Source: Persicitalea sp963716085 (GTDB lineage: Bacteria > Bacteroidota > Bacteroidia > Cytophagales > Spirosomataceae). Taken from it: a stretch of DNA of 64,000 nt. The notes below the pieces were generated by a model. It saw nothing but the letters and a program-made list of their open reading frames with translations. It was not told where the DNA came from and searched no databases. Every line of letters begins with the position of its first letter. The first letter of the stretch is position 1. Shown here one piece after another: positions 18,218 to 26,839 of this stretch. The position numbers and the translations under genes were made by a program. The DNA is taken from NCBI GenBank assembly GCA_963716085.1, contig OY970288.1, positions 2,480,001-2,544,000 on the forward strand, in the 5' to 3' direction.

Positions 18218-18646
18218 TCAACCTTTTTTCCACTGCGCGGCGCGCTTGTTCTCGGCGGCTTGGGCGGCGGTTTCTGCAATGCGCTTTTGGCGGGTTTCGG
18301 GACGCTTGGCGTTAAGTATCCACTCCAATATCCCGCGCTTGGTGGATTTGGGGAAGGCGTCGAAGTACTCGGCGGCTTTGGGGTATCGGTCGAAAGCTTT
18401 TTGCAAATCTTCGGGAATGATCCCGTTTTCCACATCGTTGAGCGCATCCCAGGTACCCGAATTCTTGGCGATTTCTACCATTTCCAATCCGGCGGGGGCC
18501 ATGCGATTTTCCTTCAAGAGCTTCTTGATTTTTCTTTTGTTGACGCCACTCCAATTGCTTTTTGGATTGCGTTTGGAGAAAAGCTGAAAGTAGCTTTTCG
18601 CGTCGCGCTTGTTGCCTTTGTTGTCGATCTAGCCGAAGCACAAATA
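18218..18646 (-). pseudogene. YdeI/OmpD-associated family protein, truncated with a nonsense codon
   Basis: Reading the minus strand from about 18646 gives YLCFG*IDNKGNKRDAKSY and then the intact C-terminus of a YdeI/OmpD-associated protein, ending in KRPETRQKRIAETAAQAAENKRAAQ. The family has CFGWID here, so the TAG at 18629-18631 replaces a tryptophan codon. The first ~60 residues of the family are missing: similarity stops at about 18646. The remaining 99-codon frame (to TTG 18517) could still be translated, but the gene is dead by both lesions. Confidence 0.75.
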
Positions 18647-18707
18647 CGGTCATCGTTGGTCTAAGATTTCGTTTTTGGTCTTTAAATCTGTATCGCCACG
18701 TTTTCGT

Positions 18708-18730
18708 GGGGGCGAATCCATGTGTTCGCC
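18708..18730. repeat. Palindromic repeat at the ydeI/hsdS breakpoint
   Basis: Two complementary arms, GGCGAA and TTCGCC, separated by 8 nt (TCCATGTG) inside a 23-bp segment. It lies in the ~85 bp between two truncated genes. It resembles palindromic repeats of the GGGCGAACACATGTGTTCGCCC type that are scattered in several bacterial phyla; that likeness is from memory. Confidence 0.55.
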
Positions 18731-18731
18731 T

Positions 18732-19361
18732 GATGTCGATGACAAAATAGACCTGCTGCACCGCCAGAACAAAACCTTGGAAGCCTTGGCCGAGGCGCTT
18801 TTCCGGAAGTGGTTCATGGAGAAGGTGGAGGAGGGTTGGGAAGGTGCTAAAATATCGGATGCCGCAGAAATCAACGGAAAAACGGTCTCAAAAGAGAACC
18901 CTTACCCAACAATTCGGTATCTTGACACCTGATCAATTACCGAGGACAATATCTCAGGATTTCGGGAATTTGGCATTGAGGGTAAGCCAAGCAGGGCGCA
19001 ACGTATAGTACAACACGACAATATGGTCTATTCCTTTGTAAGGCCAATCCAGCGGCATTACGGTTTGTTATCTAACCTTGAAGCAAACGCGATTGCATCG
19101 ATGGGGTTTTGTGTAATCTCAACCACTATCCAGTACCGCTATCTTCTGTGCGTGTTGCTCAAGATGAATGAAACAGCCAACTATCTGGACGCGGTAGCCG
19201 AAGGTTCGACGAGTGCGTATCCATTTTTGAGGCCCAGCGATATAGCAAATGATCATTGGAACAAAACAAAAACCAATCAAACCCAAATCCGCACTCTGAC
19301 GCGGCCGCGCGATACTTTATTGCCGAAGCTGATGAGTGGGGAGGTGCGGGTGAAGATGTGA
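18732..19361 (+). pseudogene. hsdS: Type I restriction specificity subunit, 3' half with stop codon
   Basis: The frame begins inside the central conserved helix of an HsdS (DDKIDLLHRQNKTLEALAEALFRKWF), continues into the second target-recognition domain and ends with the typical RDTLLPKLMSGEVRV. The first recognition domain is absent. An in-frame TGA at 18930-18932 interrupts YLDT*SITEDNIS, where a glycine codon would be expected (GGA to TGA). Near the end, DIANDHWNKTKTNQTQIRTL is shorter than in the family, suggesting an internal deletion. No hsdM is present, so the subunit is non-functional. Confidence 0.82.
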
Positions 19362-19386
19362 AAGAAACATACCATTCATCAATAAA

Positions 19387-20843
19387 ATGAAAGCATATTT
19401 TATTCTCGGAATCCTGTCATTACTGTTTTGCTTAGATTGTTTATCACAGCAAATTCAAAGAATTGACGGCGCTAATATTTCAACACAAGAAGTTGATCGC
19501 CGGTTGGAATTTTTAGTGAATAAAGCTAATGTTCATGGACTCTCGATATCTGTAATAACGGATAGCAGCTATGTTTACGAGCGAACTTTCGGTTATAGGA
19601 ATATGGAGAAAGGAGAAGCTTTAAGCAAGACTCATAACTTCTACGGAGCTTCACTCAGCAAACCTATTTTTGCCTTTATGGTGATGCGGCTGGTCGATGA
19701 AAAAATTATTAATCTGGATACTCCACTGATCGAATATCTGGATAAACCAATTAAAGAATATGTTTTCGATGAAGTGTACGAGGGGTTTGATGATATCGAG
19801 GGAGACAGTAGACATAAGTTAATTACTGCGAGAATGTGCTTGGCCCACACGTCAGGTTTGCCCAATTGGAGGTACATCACCAAGCGGGGAATAAGGATGA
19901 ACAATCCTCTAAAAATAGAGTTCGAGCCCGGCTCATTTTACAATTATTCGGGGGAGGGTATTCAATTGCTTCAACTGGTAGTCGAGCAAATAACCGGTGA
20001 AAATTTAGAATCACTGGCAAGAGAGTATGTTCTCGATCCCCTCGATATGAATATGACTAGCTTTACGTGGCAAGAGAGATTTAATAGCAACTATGCGGTG
20101 GGCCACATAAAAAAGAGAAAAACGCTGGAAAGAAGAAAGCGCACCGAGTTGTATGCGTCCGGAAGTATGGACACTACTCCGGAAGATTATGTGAAGTTTG
20201 TTCAAGCAATGTTGAAGAAATCATATCTCGACAGTTCATCATTTAACGAAATGATTTCTCCTCAAATCGAAATAACATCTAAACAACAGTTTGGCCCGAA
20301 TAGATTTGGTTCTCTGACAATTTTTGTGGAATCAACCGAGCCCGAATATCAGAAAATACGTTTACCTCATTTTAGTACGCAATGGTTGCGCCCCTCCGGG
20401 GCTTAAAATTACTGACAATTCGCTCATCCTACAAATGTTAGGCTTCTCCGAAGCCCCGGAGGGGCGCAAGATTTGTAGCATAAGAAACCCGCACCAACAC
20501 CAGCCCCGGAGGGGCGCAACCAGATGGCCAATTACTCCACCACAAAAATTGTCAAAGAACCATAGATTTCAAAAAACAACTGATAATCAAGATATTAAAT
20601 TGAGCTACGGTTTAGGATGGGGTTTGTATTCTACGCCACATGGTAAAGTAGTGAGTGTTTAAAGAAGGACATATCCAAGGCTGGGAACACTACGTATCGT
20701 GGATACCAGAGAAAAAGATTGGCGTAATTATAATGTCGAATAGCTCAAATGGTGAAAGTATATTTAAGGAGGTCTTGGAACTGACCATCGGCGACACTTG
20801 GATGCCATGGTATTGGGAGAATTATATACCCTATAATAATTAG
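19387..20843 (+). pseudogene. Serine hydrolase (beta-lactamase family), disrupted by an insertion
   Basis: The frame from ATG 19387 encodes a signal peptide (MKAYFILGILSLLFCLDCLSQ) and a class C beta-lactamase/DD-peptidase-type domain with SxxK in YGASLSKPIF and YxN in FYNYSGEGIQ. After GPNRF it is interrupted by a 254-bp element. The protein resumes after the element in another frame (QKTTDNQDIKLSYGLGWG) and shifts again after HGKVV at a 4-bp AGTG duplication (20650-20657). It then ends with VFKEGHIQGWEHY ... GESIFKEVLELTIGDTWMPWYWENYIPYNN. Removing the element, one target copy and one AGTG restores one continuous frame. It lies between hsdS and hsdR remnants. Confidence 0.9.
20308..20561. 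mobile_element. MITE-like insertion, 254 bp, 22-bp terminal inverted repeats
   Basis: Left end 20308-20329 and right end 20540-20561 are inverted repeats matching at 21 of 22 positions (core GACAATTTTTGTGG). They are flanked by the 8-bp direct repeat ATAGATTT (20300-20307 and 20562-20569), a target-site duplication. The element has no transposase. Inside are three copies of a GC-rich palindromic unit, one as GCGCCCCTCCGGGGCTT (20388-20404) and two inverted as GCCCCGGAGGGGCGCAA (20453-20469, 20503-20519). Insertion plus duplication adds 262 bp, exactly the phase change between the two parts of the host gene. Confidence 0.92.
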
Positions 20844-20858
20844 AAGAAAATCAACCCA

Positions 20859-21008
20859 ATGCCAGAAGCCGACCACGAAACCTACGCCCTTGAAGAACTC
20901 CAAGCCCTCGGCTACGCTTACCAATACGGCTAGCGGCTCAGTCCCGACGGGGCCGCGCCGGAGCGGGAGGATTTCGCAACGGTAGTAGCGGTGGGGGCGT
21001 TGGTTTGA
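20859..21008 (+). pseudogene. N-terminal remnant of a type I restriction HsdR subunit
   Basis: ATG 20859 opens MPEADHETYALEELQALGYAYQYG*RLSPDG followed by AAPEREDFATVV. This matches the start of HsdR (ELGYEY..G..L.PDG..PERESY.DVVL), with a TAG where the family has Pro or a similar residue and with later residues drifting. Only ~49 codons remain before an opposing gene. With the hsdS piece it shows that a type I restriction locus once occupied this place. Confidence 0.65.
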
Positions 21009-21016
21009 ATCGTTTG

Positions 21017-21925
21017 TTATAAGAGGTCATTTGTGTGAAACTTGTAGTCAAGAACCGCTTCACTTTCCAATTCATGCGCCACCAGCCAACGCAGGAAACG
21101 GTCGATGCGGCCTTTTTCCATGGTTCCCCACGTAGCTTCATCGCCGTAGTATGACGAAACGAATTCCTGGCTCTTGCCCACATTGATCATCTTGACATCC
21201 CGCTCGGGAAGATGGCTGGTTAGAATACCGACGGCCTGCTTCGGGTTCTTGATTGCTTGCTGAAAACCATTTTTAGTGGCTTGCAGAAATGCCTTGAATA
21301 GCGCCTCATTGTCCGCTAACTTTTTCTTCGTGGTCAGGATTACTGGCGAATAGGCGTAAGGAATATCATAATCCGCCAACCTGAAAGGCGTCAATTTCAA
21401 ACCATTGGTCTCCGCCTCGACGCCTTCCCAGTTGTCGAATATCCAGGTCGAATCGGCCTTGTTTTTGAGCAGCGTTTCCCAGATGCCCAACTTTTCGGGG
21501 TACATGATGTTAAGGGTGCCCTTACCGCCGTCGTTTATAACCATCTGCTTCACAATGGCGTCCTCGTAGCGTGCCTTGTAGGAGGCGTAACTACGGCCAT
21601 CCAGTTCCCTGGGCCGGTTGATAGCACTGCTTGCCAGGGTGACGATCGAGCTGATGTCCTCTTGCAGCAACGCCGCAATAGCCACGGCATTTACTTTGTT
21701 AGCCTTGGTATTCAGGCTAATGACGCTTTCAAAGGGCGCGATAGCAAAATCGCATTCACCCATTTCCAGCTTTTTGGCGGGCGTGGTGGCGTAGGCATCC
21801 TCGGCGGGCGAAATGATCTCGACCTCCAGTCCAGCCTCCTGATAGTAGCCAAGTTCCTGGGCCACGAAAAATCCGGTGTGGTTGGTGTTGGGCGTCCAAT
21901 CGAGGGCAATTTTTAGTTTGTTCAT
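21017..21925 (-). CDS. NMT1/THI5-like substrate-binding protein without signal peptide
   Basis: A 302-residue protein of the THI5/SsuA periplasmic-binding-protein family (LKIALDWTPNTNHTGFFVAQELGYY at the start, then KLEMGECDFAIAPFESVI). Members bind pyrimidine precursors of thiamine or sulfonates, or in yeast THI5 make the pyrimidine itself. No signal peptide or lipobox precedes the domain, and no ABC permease or ATPase is adjacent. It may therefore act in the cytoplasm or be a solitary binding protein. No TPP riboswitch was recognised upstream. Confidence 0.8.
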   Translation of the reverse strand: MNKLKIALDWTPNTNHTGFFVAQELGYYQEAGLEVEIISPAEDAYATTPAKKLEMGECDFAIAPFESVISLNTKANKVNAVAIAALLQEDISSIVTLASSAINRPRELDGRSYASYKARYEDAIVKQMVINDGGKGTLNIMYPEKLGIWETLLKNKADSTWIFDNWEGVEAETNGLKLTPFRLADYDIPYAYSPVILTTKKKLADNEALFKAFLQATKNGFQQAIKNPKQAVGILTSHLPERDVKMINVGKSQEFVSSYYGDEATWGTMEKGRIDRFLRWLVAHELESEAVLDYKFHTNDLL

Positions 21926-22183
21926 AGGTTTTTACAAATTTCTTCGGTTAAAAATTAGATGCTGATCTGCCGAATACAGTCCGTGTTTCTGTGATTCAGC
22001 GTGATGCTGTCGGATAATTTTGGCAAAAAGTCGTTCCATTTGTTAAGCACTCCTCGGTCGAAATTCCGGTCTGACAATCAGTTCCATCACCCCGCGCATA
22101 TTTTCTATGAAAAAAACCGGAATTGCTTTTTCTCCTTTTCCTATCCTCCTTTTCTCCCTATCTTGAACCCAAAAAACAAAACT

Positions 22184-24649
22184 ATGCAAAAACGATACTA
22201 CCTCCTATTGGCTGTGCTTCTTACGGGCCTCGGCCTCCGGGCCCAGACGCCCACCATCGAAAAAGCCACCGAAGGCATGACGAAGCAAGACGGTTACCTG
22301 CCGTTTTACTACGATGCCAATAAAGGCAAAATCTGGCTGGAAATCAGCCGGTTGGATACTGAACTACTCTATTACCCAACCTTGGCGCAGGGCGTGGGTT
22401 CCAACGACATCGGCCTGGATCGCGGCAGACTGGGCAGTGAACACATCGTCAAATTCCAGCGCAGCGGCCCCAAGATTCTGATGGTCGAACCCAACTACGC
22501 CTACCGCGCCCTGTCCGACGACCCGCTCGAGCGGCAGGCCGTGGCCGAGTCCTTTGCGCAGTCGGTGCTGTGGGGCTTCGAGGTCGGGGCCGAAACGGGA
22601 AACCGCGTGCTGGTGGACCTGACGCCTTTCCTGATGCAGGACGCGGTCAATGCCGCGCAGGCCATCAGCCGCAGCAAGCAGGGTAGCTACAAAATGGATG
22701 CCTCGCGTTCGTCCCTGTTCATGGATCGCACCAAGAATTTTCCCAAAAACACGGAATTCGAAACGCTCATTACCCTCACGGGCGACAATCCCGGGGGTTA
22801 TCTGCGGTCGGTAGTGCCTTCGGCCAACGCCGTGACCATGCACCAGCATCATTCGTTTGTCGAGCTTCCCGACAATGGCTACCAAACCCGTGCCTTCGAC
22901 CCCCGGGCGGGTGTGAACGGCATCGAGTTTTTCGACTACGCCTCGCCCGTGGGCGACCCCATTATTAAGCGCTACATTTCGCGGCATCGTTTGCAAAAGA
23001 AAAACCCGTCGGCGGCTATGAGTGAGGCCGTGAAGCCGATCATCTACTACATGGATCCCGGTGCGCCCGAACCCATCCGGTCGGCGCTGATGGAAGGTGC
23101 GGCCTGGTGGAATCAGGCGTTCGAGGTGGCGGGCTACAAGGATGCTTTTCAGGTCAAACTCCTGCCACCGGACGCCGATCCGATGGATATTCGCTACAAC
23201 CTGATTCAGTGGGTGCACCGCTCCACGCGCGGCTGGTCGTACGGCGGCAGCATTTCGGACCCGCGCACGGGCGAAATTTTGAAGGGCAAAGTGACGCTCG
23301 GCTCGCTGCGGGTGCGGCAGGATTTCCTGATCGCCCAAGGGCTGGTGGCCAAGTACGAAGAAGGCCAAAAGGTGTCAGACGAAATGATGGCCCTCTCGCT
23401 GGCGCGGCTGCGGCAGTTGGCGGCGCACGAAGTGGGCCACACGCTGGGCCTGCCGCACAACTACATCGCCAGCACCAACGACCGCGGCTCGGTGATGGAC
23501 TATCCGCACCCGCAGGTGGACATCAAGCGCGACGGCACCCTGGATTTGTCGAATTCGTACGCCAAGAACATCGGCTCGTGGGACAAAATCGCGATCAACT
23601 ACGCCTACCGCGAGTTTCCGAAGGGCAGCAACGAAAAGGATTCTCTAAATAAAATCATCACCAACTACCTGAAAACCGGCGAAGGCTTCCTGACGGATCA
23701 GGATGCGCGTCCGGCGGGTAGTTCGCACTCCAAAACCCACCTGTGGGACGGCGGCCGCAACGCCGTGGATGAGTTGGAGCGGGTAATGAAAGTGCGGCAG
23801 ATTGCATTGGATAATTTCTCAGAGAAGAAAATCCCCGTCGGGATGCCGCTGGCGACTTTGCAGGAAGTGCTGGTGCCGATGTACCTGTTTCACCGCTATC
23901 AGGTGGAGGCGGCGGCCAAGGTGATTGCCGGTGTCGACTACACCTACGCTCTGCGCGGTGACGGGCAAGTGGCCCAAAAAGCCGTGGACGGCCGCGAACA
24001 ACGTCGCGCCCTCGACGCCGTGCTGGCCTCGATGCAACCCGAGGTACTGGCTTTGCCTCGCCCGGTTTTGGCGCTGCTACCGCCGCGACCTTTCGGCTAC
24101 GACGGTAATCCGCGCGAGCTTTTCTCGGGCCGCACGGGCTTGACCTTCGATCCGCTGGCTCCCGCCGAAGCGGCTACGGCTCTGACTTTGAGCTTCGTGC
24201 TGCACCCGCAGCGAGCCTCGCGGCTGGAAGCGCAGAAGGCGCTGGATCCTTCCTTGCCTGGCCTAAGCGAGGTCGTGGATGCCTTGGTGAATCAGACTTG
24301 GAAAAGCAGCGATCGGAGGTTAGCAGCTTACGAATCGGCCATTCTTCGGCAGACGGAAAGCATGGTCGTGCAGGAGTTGATGAACCTGGCTTCGTCGGAG
24401 TCGGCCTCGTCGGCGGCGCGGTCGGTGGCATACTTTAAGCTCGACCAGTTGAAGGATACGATCTACCGCAAGCAGACTTTCCCCTCGGAAGAAAACCATG
24501 CGCACTACGTTTATGCCTTACAAAAAATTGATTCATTTCAGAAGGGAGAGCAGTCTGTCCTCCCCGCGTTGCAAGCCAACGACGCGCCCGACGGCTCGCC
24601 TATCGATCCCGGACAGGAGTGGCTGGAGCCGGTCTGTGGGTGGAAGTGA
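22184..24649 (+). CDS. Zinc-dependent metalloprotease (DUF5117/DUF4953 type)
   Basis: An 821-residue secreted protein from ATG 22184, where a signal peptide starts (MQKRYYLLLAVLLTGLGLRAQ); the frame is open upstream to 22001 but that part is not protein-like. Domains: DUF5118/DUF5117 beta-rich N-terminal region, then a metzincin-like site HEVGHTLGLPH (His415, Glu416, His419, His425) followed by a Met-turn-like SVMDYPHP, then a helical tail. These large proteases are widespread and poorly characterised in Bacteroidota. It converges on the next gene with a 16-bp gap. Confidence 0.92.
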   Translation: MQKRYYLLLAVLLTGLGLRAQTPTIEKATEGMTKQDGYLPFYYDANKGKIWLEISRLDTELLYYPTLAQGVGSNDIGLDRGRLGSEHIVKFQRSGPKILMVEPNYAYRALSDDPLERQAVAESFAQSVLWGFEVGAETGNRVLVDLTPFLMQDAVNAAQAISRSKQGSYKMDASRSSLFMDRTKNFPKNTEFETLITLTGDNPGGYLRSVVPSANAVTMHQHHSFVELPDNGYQTRAFDPRAGVNGIEFFDYASPVGDPIIKRYISRHRLQKKNPSAAMSEAVKPIIYYMDPGAPEPIRSALMEGAAWWNQAFEVAGYKDAFQVKLLPPDADPMDIRYNLIQWVHRSTRGWSYGGSISDPRTGEILKGKVTLGSLRVRQDFLIAQGLVAKYEEGQKVSDEMMALSLARLRQLAAHEVGHTLGLPHNYIASTNDRGSVMDYPHPQVDIKRDGTLDLSNSYAKNIGSWDKIAINYAYREFPKGSNEKDSLNKIITNYLKTGEGFLTDQDARPAGSSHSKTHLWDGGRNAVDELERVMKVRQIALDNFSEKKIPVGMPLATLQEVLVPMYLFHRYQVEAAAKVIAGVDYTYALRGDGQVAQKAVDGREQRRALDAVLASMQPEVLALPRPVLALLPPRPFGYDGNPRELFSGRTGLTFDPLAPAEAATALTLSFVLHPQRASRLEAQKALDPSLPGLSEVVDALVNQTWKSSDRRLAAYESAILRQTESMVVQELMNLASSESASSAARSVAYFKLDQLKDTIYRKQTFPSEENHAHYVYALQKIDSFQKGEQSVLPALQANDAPDGSPIDPGQEWLEPVCGWK

Positions 24650-24665
24650 GGTTTTCAGAAGCCGC

Positions 24666-26489
24666 TTACCACCATTGCCATTCCGGGCGATGCTTTTTGA
24701 GGTAGGCCACCGCCGCCGGAGCGCCGTAGTACCGGATTTCGCCGGAATCGTACCGAATCACGCACACCAGCCGTCCGTTCTTAGCGGCGTCGATGTAGTG
24801 TGAGTAATGATAATCTCTGGCGATATACAAGTTGCGAAACTCATTCAGATGCTCTCGCCATTCCTCGATATCACCGTGTGCATCGGCGTCCGCCACGATG
24901 GGTAGCTGGCCGATCCAGCGCTCTTTGTAGGGAAAGTGCCGCATCCAGTCGGAGTTGCCGAAGTGCGCTCCCGGAATGGCGTTGTAGCCTGCTTGACCAT
25001 CAAGCCCGGCGTCGTACACCTGGTAGGCATTAGTCATGGTGTAATCGAGTTCAGGGTAGAAAAGCGTGTTTAGGTTAAGCATCGGCTGAACGACTTGCTG
25101 CTGGAAAGCCGTCCAGGGCAGGCCAAGCTTTCCTGCTTCGTACGCCGCTTTGTAAGTCGATAATTTTGAGGGCGACAGATCTGGTGGAATGAGAAGATTG
25201 GAGACATGGTCGGCGCGTTGTCCGCTCGGCCATTGCAAGCGGTGGCTGTAGTTTTCGGGAAAGTCCACGATTTCCAGCGGGTAATTTTTCCTTTTGGCGT
25301 AGGCGCGGGCCTGCTTCACCATCCGGCTCATTCCCTCGGCCGGGTCGATTTGTTTTTCCGTAGTCTTGACCGCCAACAGGTTAAAGCCCATCGCAGCCGC
25401 CGCATCCACCATGCCACTATCGCCCTGAGGACTCTTGTGGGCCGCCTGGAAGATGCGGTACTTTCCTTCCGGGATGAGTGGCTGGTTCTCTTGGGTCAAT
25501 TGCTTTTGGGTGATTCCCCGACGGGCGCTTCCTGCCAGTAATTGCGCGGAATGCAACGCGTAGTAGGTGCTGTAAAGTCGCGAGGGCCAACCGGGACGAT
25601 CCCCGAAACCTCCGTCTGGGTTTTGCAACGAATTGAGCCAAGCCAAACAGGCGGTGGGGTTGGCAGGTTCGGAACCCAGCGCCCGCAATGCCCGAATGGC
25701 CGCCCAGGTGTACCATACGTCCGGCTGATTGCTGTAAGAAGAAGCCGACGGACTCCACCGAAAACCGCCCGTCGGAGTTTGGCAGGAGCGCAGCCACGCA
25801 ATGCATTTCCTTGTGTTTGGTACCGGAATACCTAGTTCGGTCAATATCATCACCGCCTCGTAAGTCGCTACCAGGTGGGCCTTTTCGTTGGTTGGTTTTG
25901 TAAGAGAGTCCAGTCCTTCGACGAAGCCGCCACTGGGTGCTTGCCTTTGCGTAACAAAGGCCCCGGCTATTTTGGGGTTGGCGATAGGAGAGCCCAGCGT
26001 TTGGGCTGAAAGTACCAGTTGACTTAGCGAAGCCAGGTCGAAAAATTCACCTACGGGGTACCTGCGCAGTTCGCGGTAACTGGTTCGGGGTTTGTAATTA
26101 AGCGTCCAGGGCAACCCTACCGCCACGTCCGGTTCATCAAAGCCGGGCTGATTGTATAAGCGGTACAGATCCACTTTTTGAAAGAAAGACCAGTACCAGG
26201 GGCCGTTTTTCCAGGCCGCTTTTTCGATCCACGATTGCCGCCCATTTTTGAAGCAGGAGTCGGCGCGGGGAACGGGAACATCCAGCAGTTTCAAAGCGTA
26301 TACCGCCGGATACGTCCAGGCTAGGTCCGTATATGCCATGTCCGAGGGCCCGAAAGCACCATTGGGTTTTTGGCAAGACAAAACATAACGTGCGGCCGCA
26401 TCGGCGTCCACCGTCACGGTTTGAGCCATCGAACTTTGGCCTATTCCCGTCATCAGGCACACGATCAAAATCCAGTGGCTTATCTTCAT
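24666..26489 (-). CDS. Prenyltransferase/squalene-oxidase-repeat protein with extra C-terminal domain
   Basis: A secreted protein of 607 residues from Met at 26489 (MKISHWILIVCLMTGIGQSSMAQ). The first ~330 residues hold several terpene-cyclase/prenyltransferase-type repeats (CQKPNGAFG, CQTPTGGFRW, LQNPDGGFG), an alpha-alpha toroid scaffold. The last ~270 residues (YRIFQAAHKSPQGDSGMVDAAAAMGFNLLAVKTTE...) may be a degenerate PHP-like barrel, a weak suggestion. No DxDD or prenyl-cysteine zinc motif is seen, so enzymatic cyclisation is not supported. The ATG six codons upstream (26507) lies inside an inverted repeat and is less likely. Confidence 0.78.
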   Translation of the reverse strand: MKISHWILIVCLMTGIGQSSMAQTVTVDADAAARYVLSCQKPNGAFGPSDMAYTDLAWTYPAVYALKLLDVPVPRADSCFKNGRQSWIEKAAWKNGPWYWSFFQKVDLYRLYNQPGFDEPDVAVGLPWTLNYKPRTSYRELRRYPVGEFFDLASLSQLVLSAQTLGSPIANPKIAGAFVTQRQAPSGGFVEGLDSLTKPTNEKAHLVATYEAVMILTELGIPVPNTRKCIAWLRSCQTPTGGFRWSPSASSYSNQPDVWYTWAAIRALRALGSEPANPTACLAWLNSLQNPDGGFGDRPGWPSRLYSTYYALHSAQLLAGSARRGITQKQLTQENQPLIPEGKYRIFQAAHKSPQGDSGMVDAAAAMGFNLLAVKTTEKQIDPAEGMSRMVKQARAYAKRKNYPLEIVDFPENYSHRLQWPSGQRADHVSNLLIPPDLSPSKLSTYKAAYEAGKLGLPWTAFQQQVVQPMLNLNTLFYPELDYTMTNAYQVYDAGLDGQAGYNAIPGAHFGNSDWMRHFPYKERWIGQLPIVADADAHGDIEEWREHLNEFRNLYIARDYHYSHYIDAAKNGRLVCVIRYDSGEIRYYGAPAAVAYLKKHRPEWQWW

Positions 26490-26691
26490 GATACAGGGCT
26501 TGTTCATAAAAAATCTTTCTTATCAAAACCTTGGGCAATGTCAGTCTGAGCGGAACGGCCCGCCGCAGCGGTCGAAGACCGTCCATACGGGAGGTCTTCG
26601 ACTCCGCTCAGACTGACATTGTGGTCAAAACGTCAAAATTATATTCAAAAATGAGGTCTGTTGATGTTTATGAACAAGCCCTGCTTCATGA
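26486..26691. repeat. Intergenic element with 25-bp terminal and 19-bp inner inverted repeats
   Basis: Outer arms 26486-26510 and 26667-26691 match inverted at 23 of 25 positions. Inner arms 26536-26554 and 26603-26621 (core TGTCAGTCTGAGCGGA) are perfectly inverted, with GGTCGAAGACC (26570-26580) and GGTCTTCGAC (26593-26602) between them. The left outer arm covers the first codons of the neighbouring prenyltransferase-repeat gene. No target duplication was recognised. Confidence 0.75.
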
Positions 26692-26839
26692 TATTTTTTA
26701 TAGACTCAATGCCCGAATTCAGAGAAACTTCCGTACAAACCCCGGCTTAGGGCGATTGGACGTAGAAGTTCGGCGAGACTGAATTGGTTCCTGGCTATAT
26801 TTACCCAAAATACTTTAGACCTCCAACCCCAAATTCCCT

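Noticed and set aside
18675..18731. Extension of the hsdS fragment upstream of 18732
   Set aside because: The frame is open but the residues (VSPRFRGGESMCSP) come from the palindromic repeat region, with no HsdS similarity.
21926..22183. TPP riboswitch upstream of the THI5-like gene or the metalloprotease
   Set aside because: The conserved CUGAGA and ACCUGAUCUGGAUAAU-type elements are not found on either strand.
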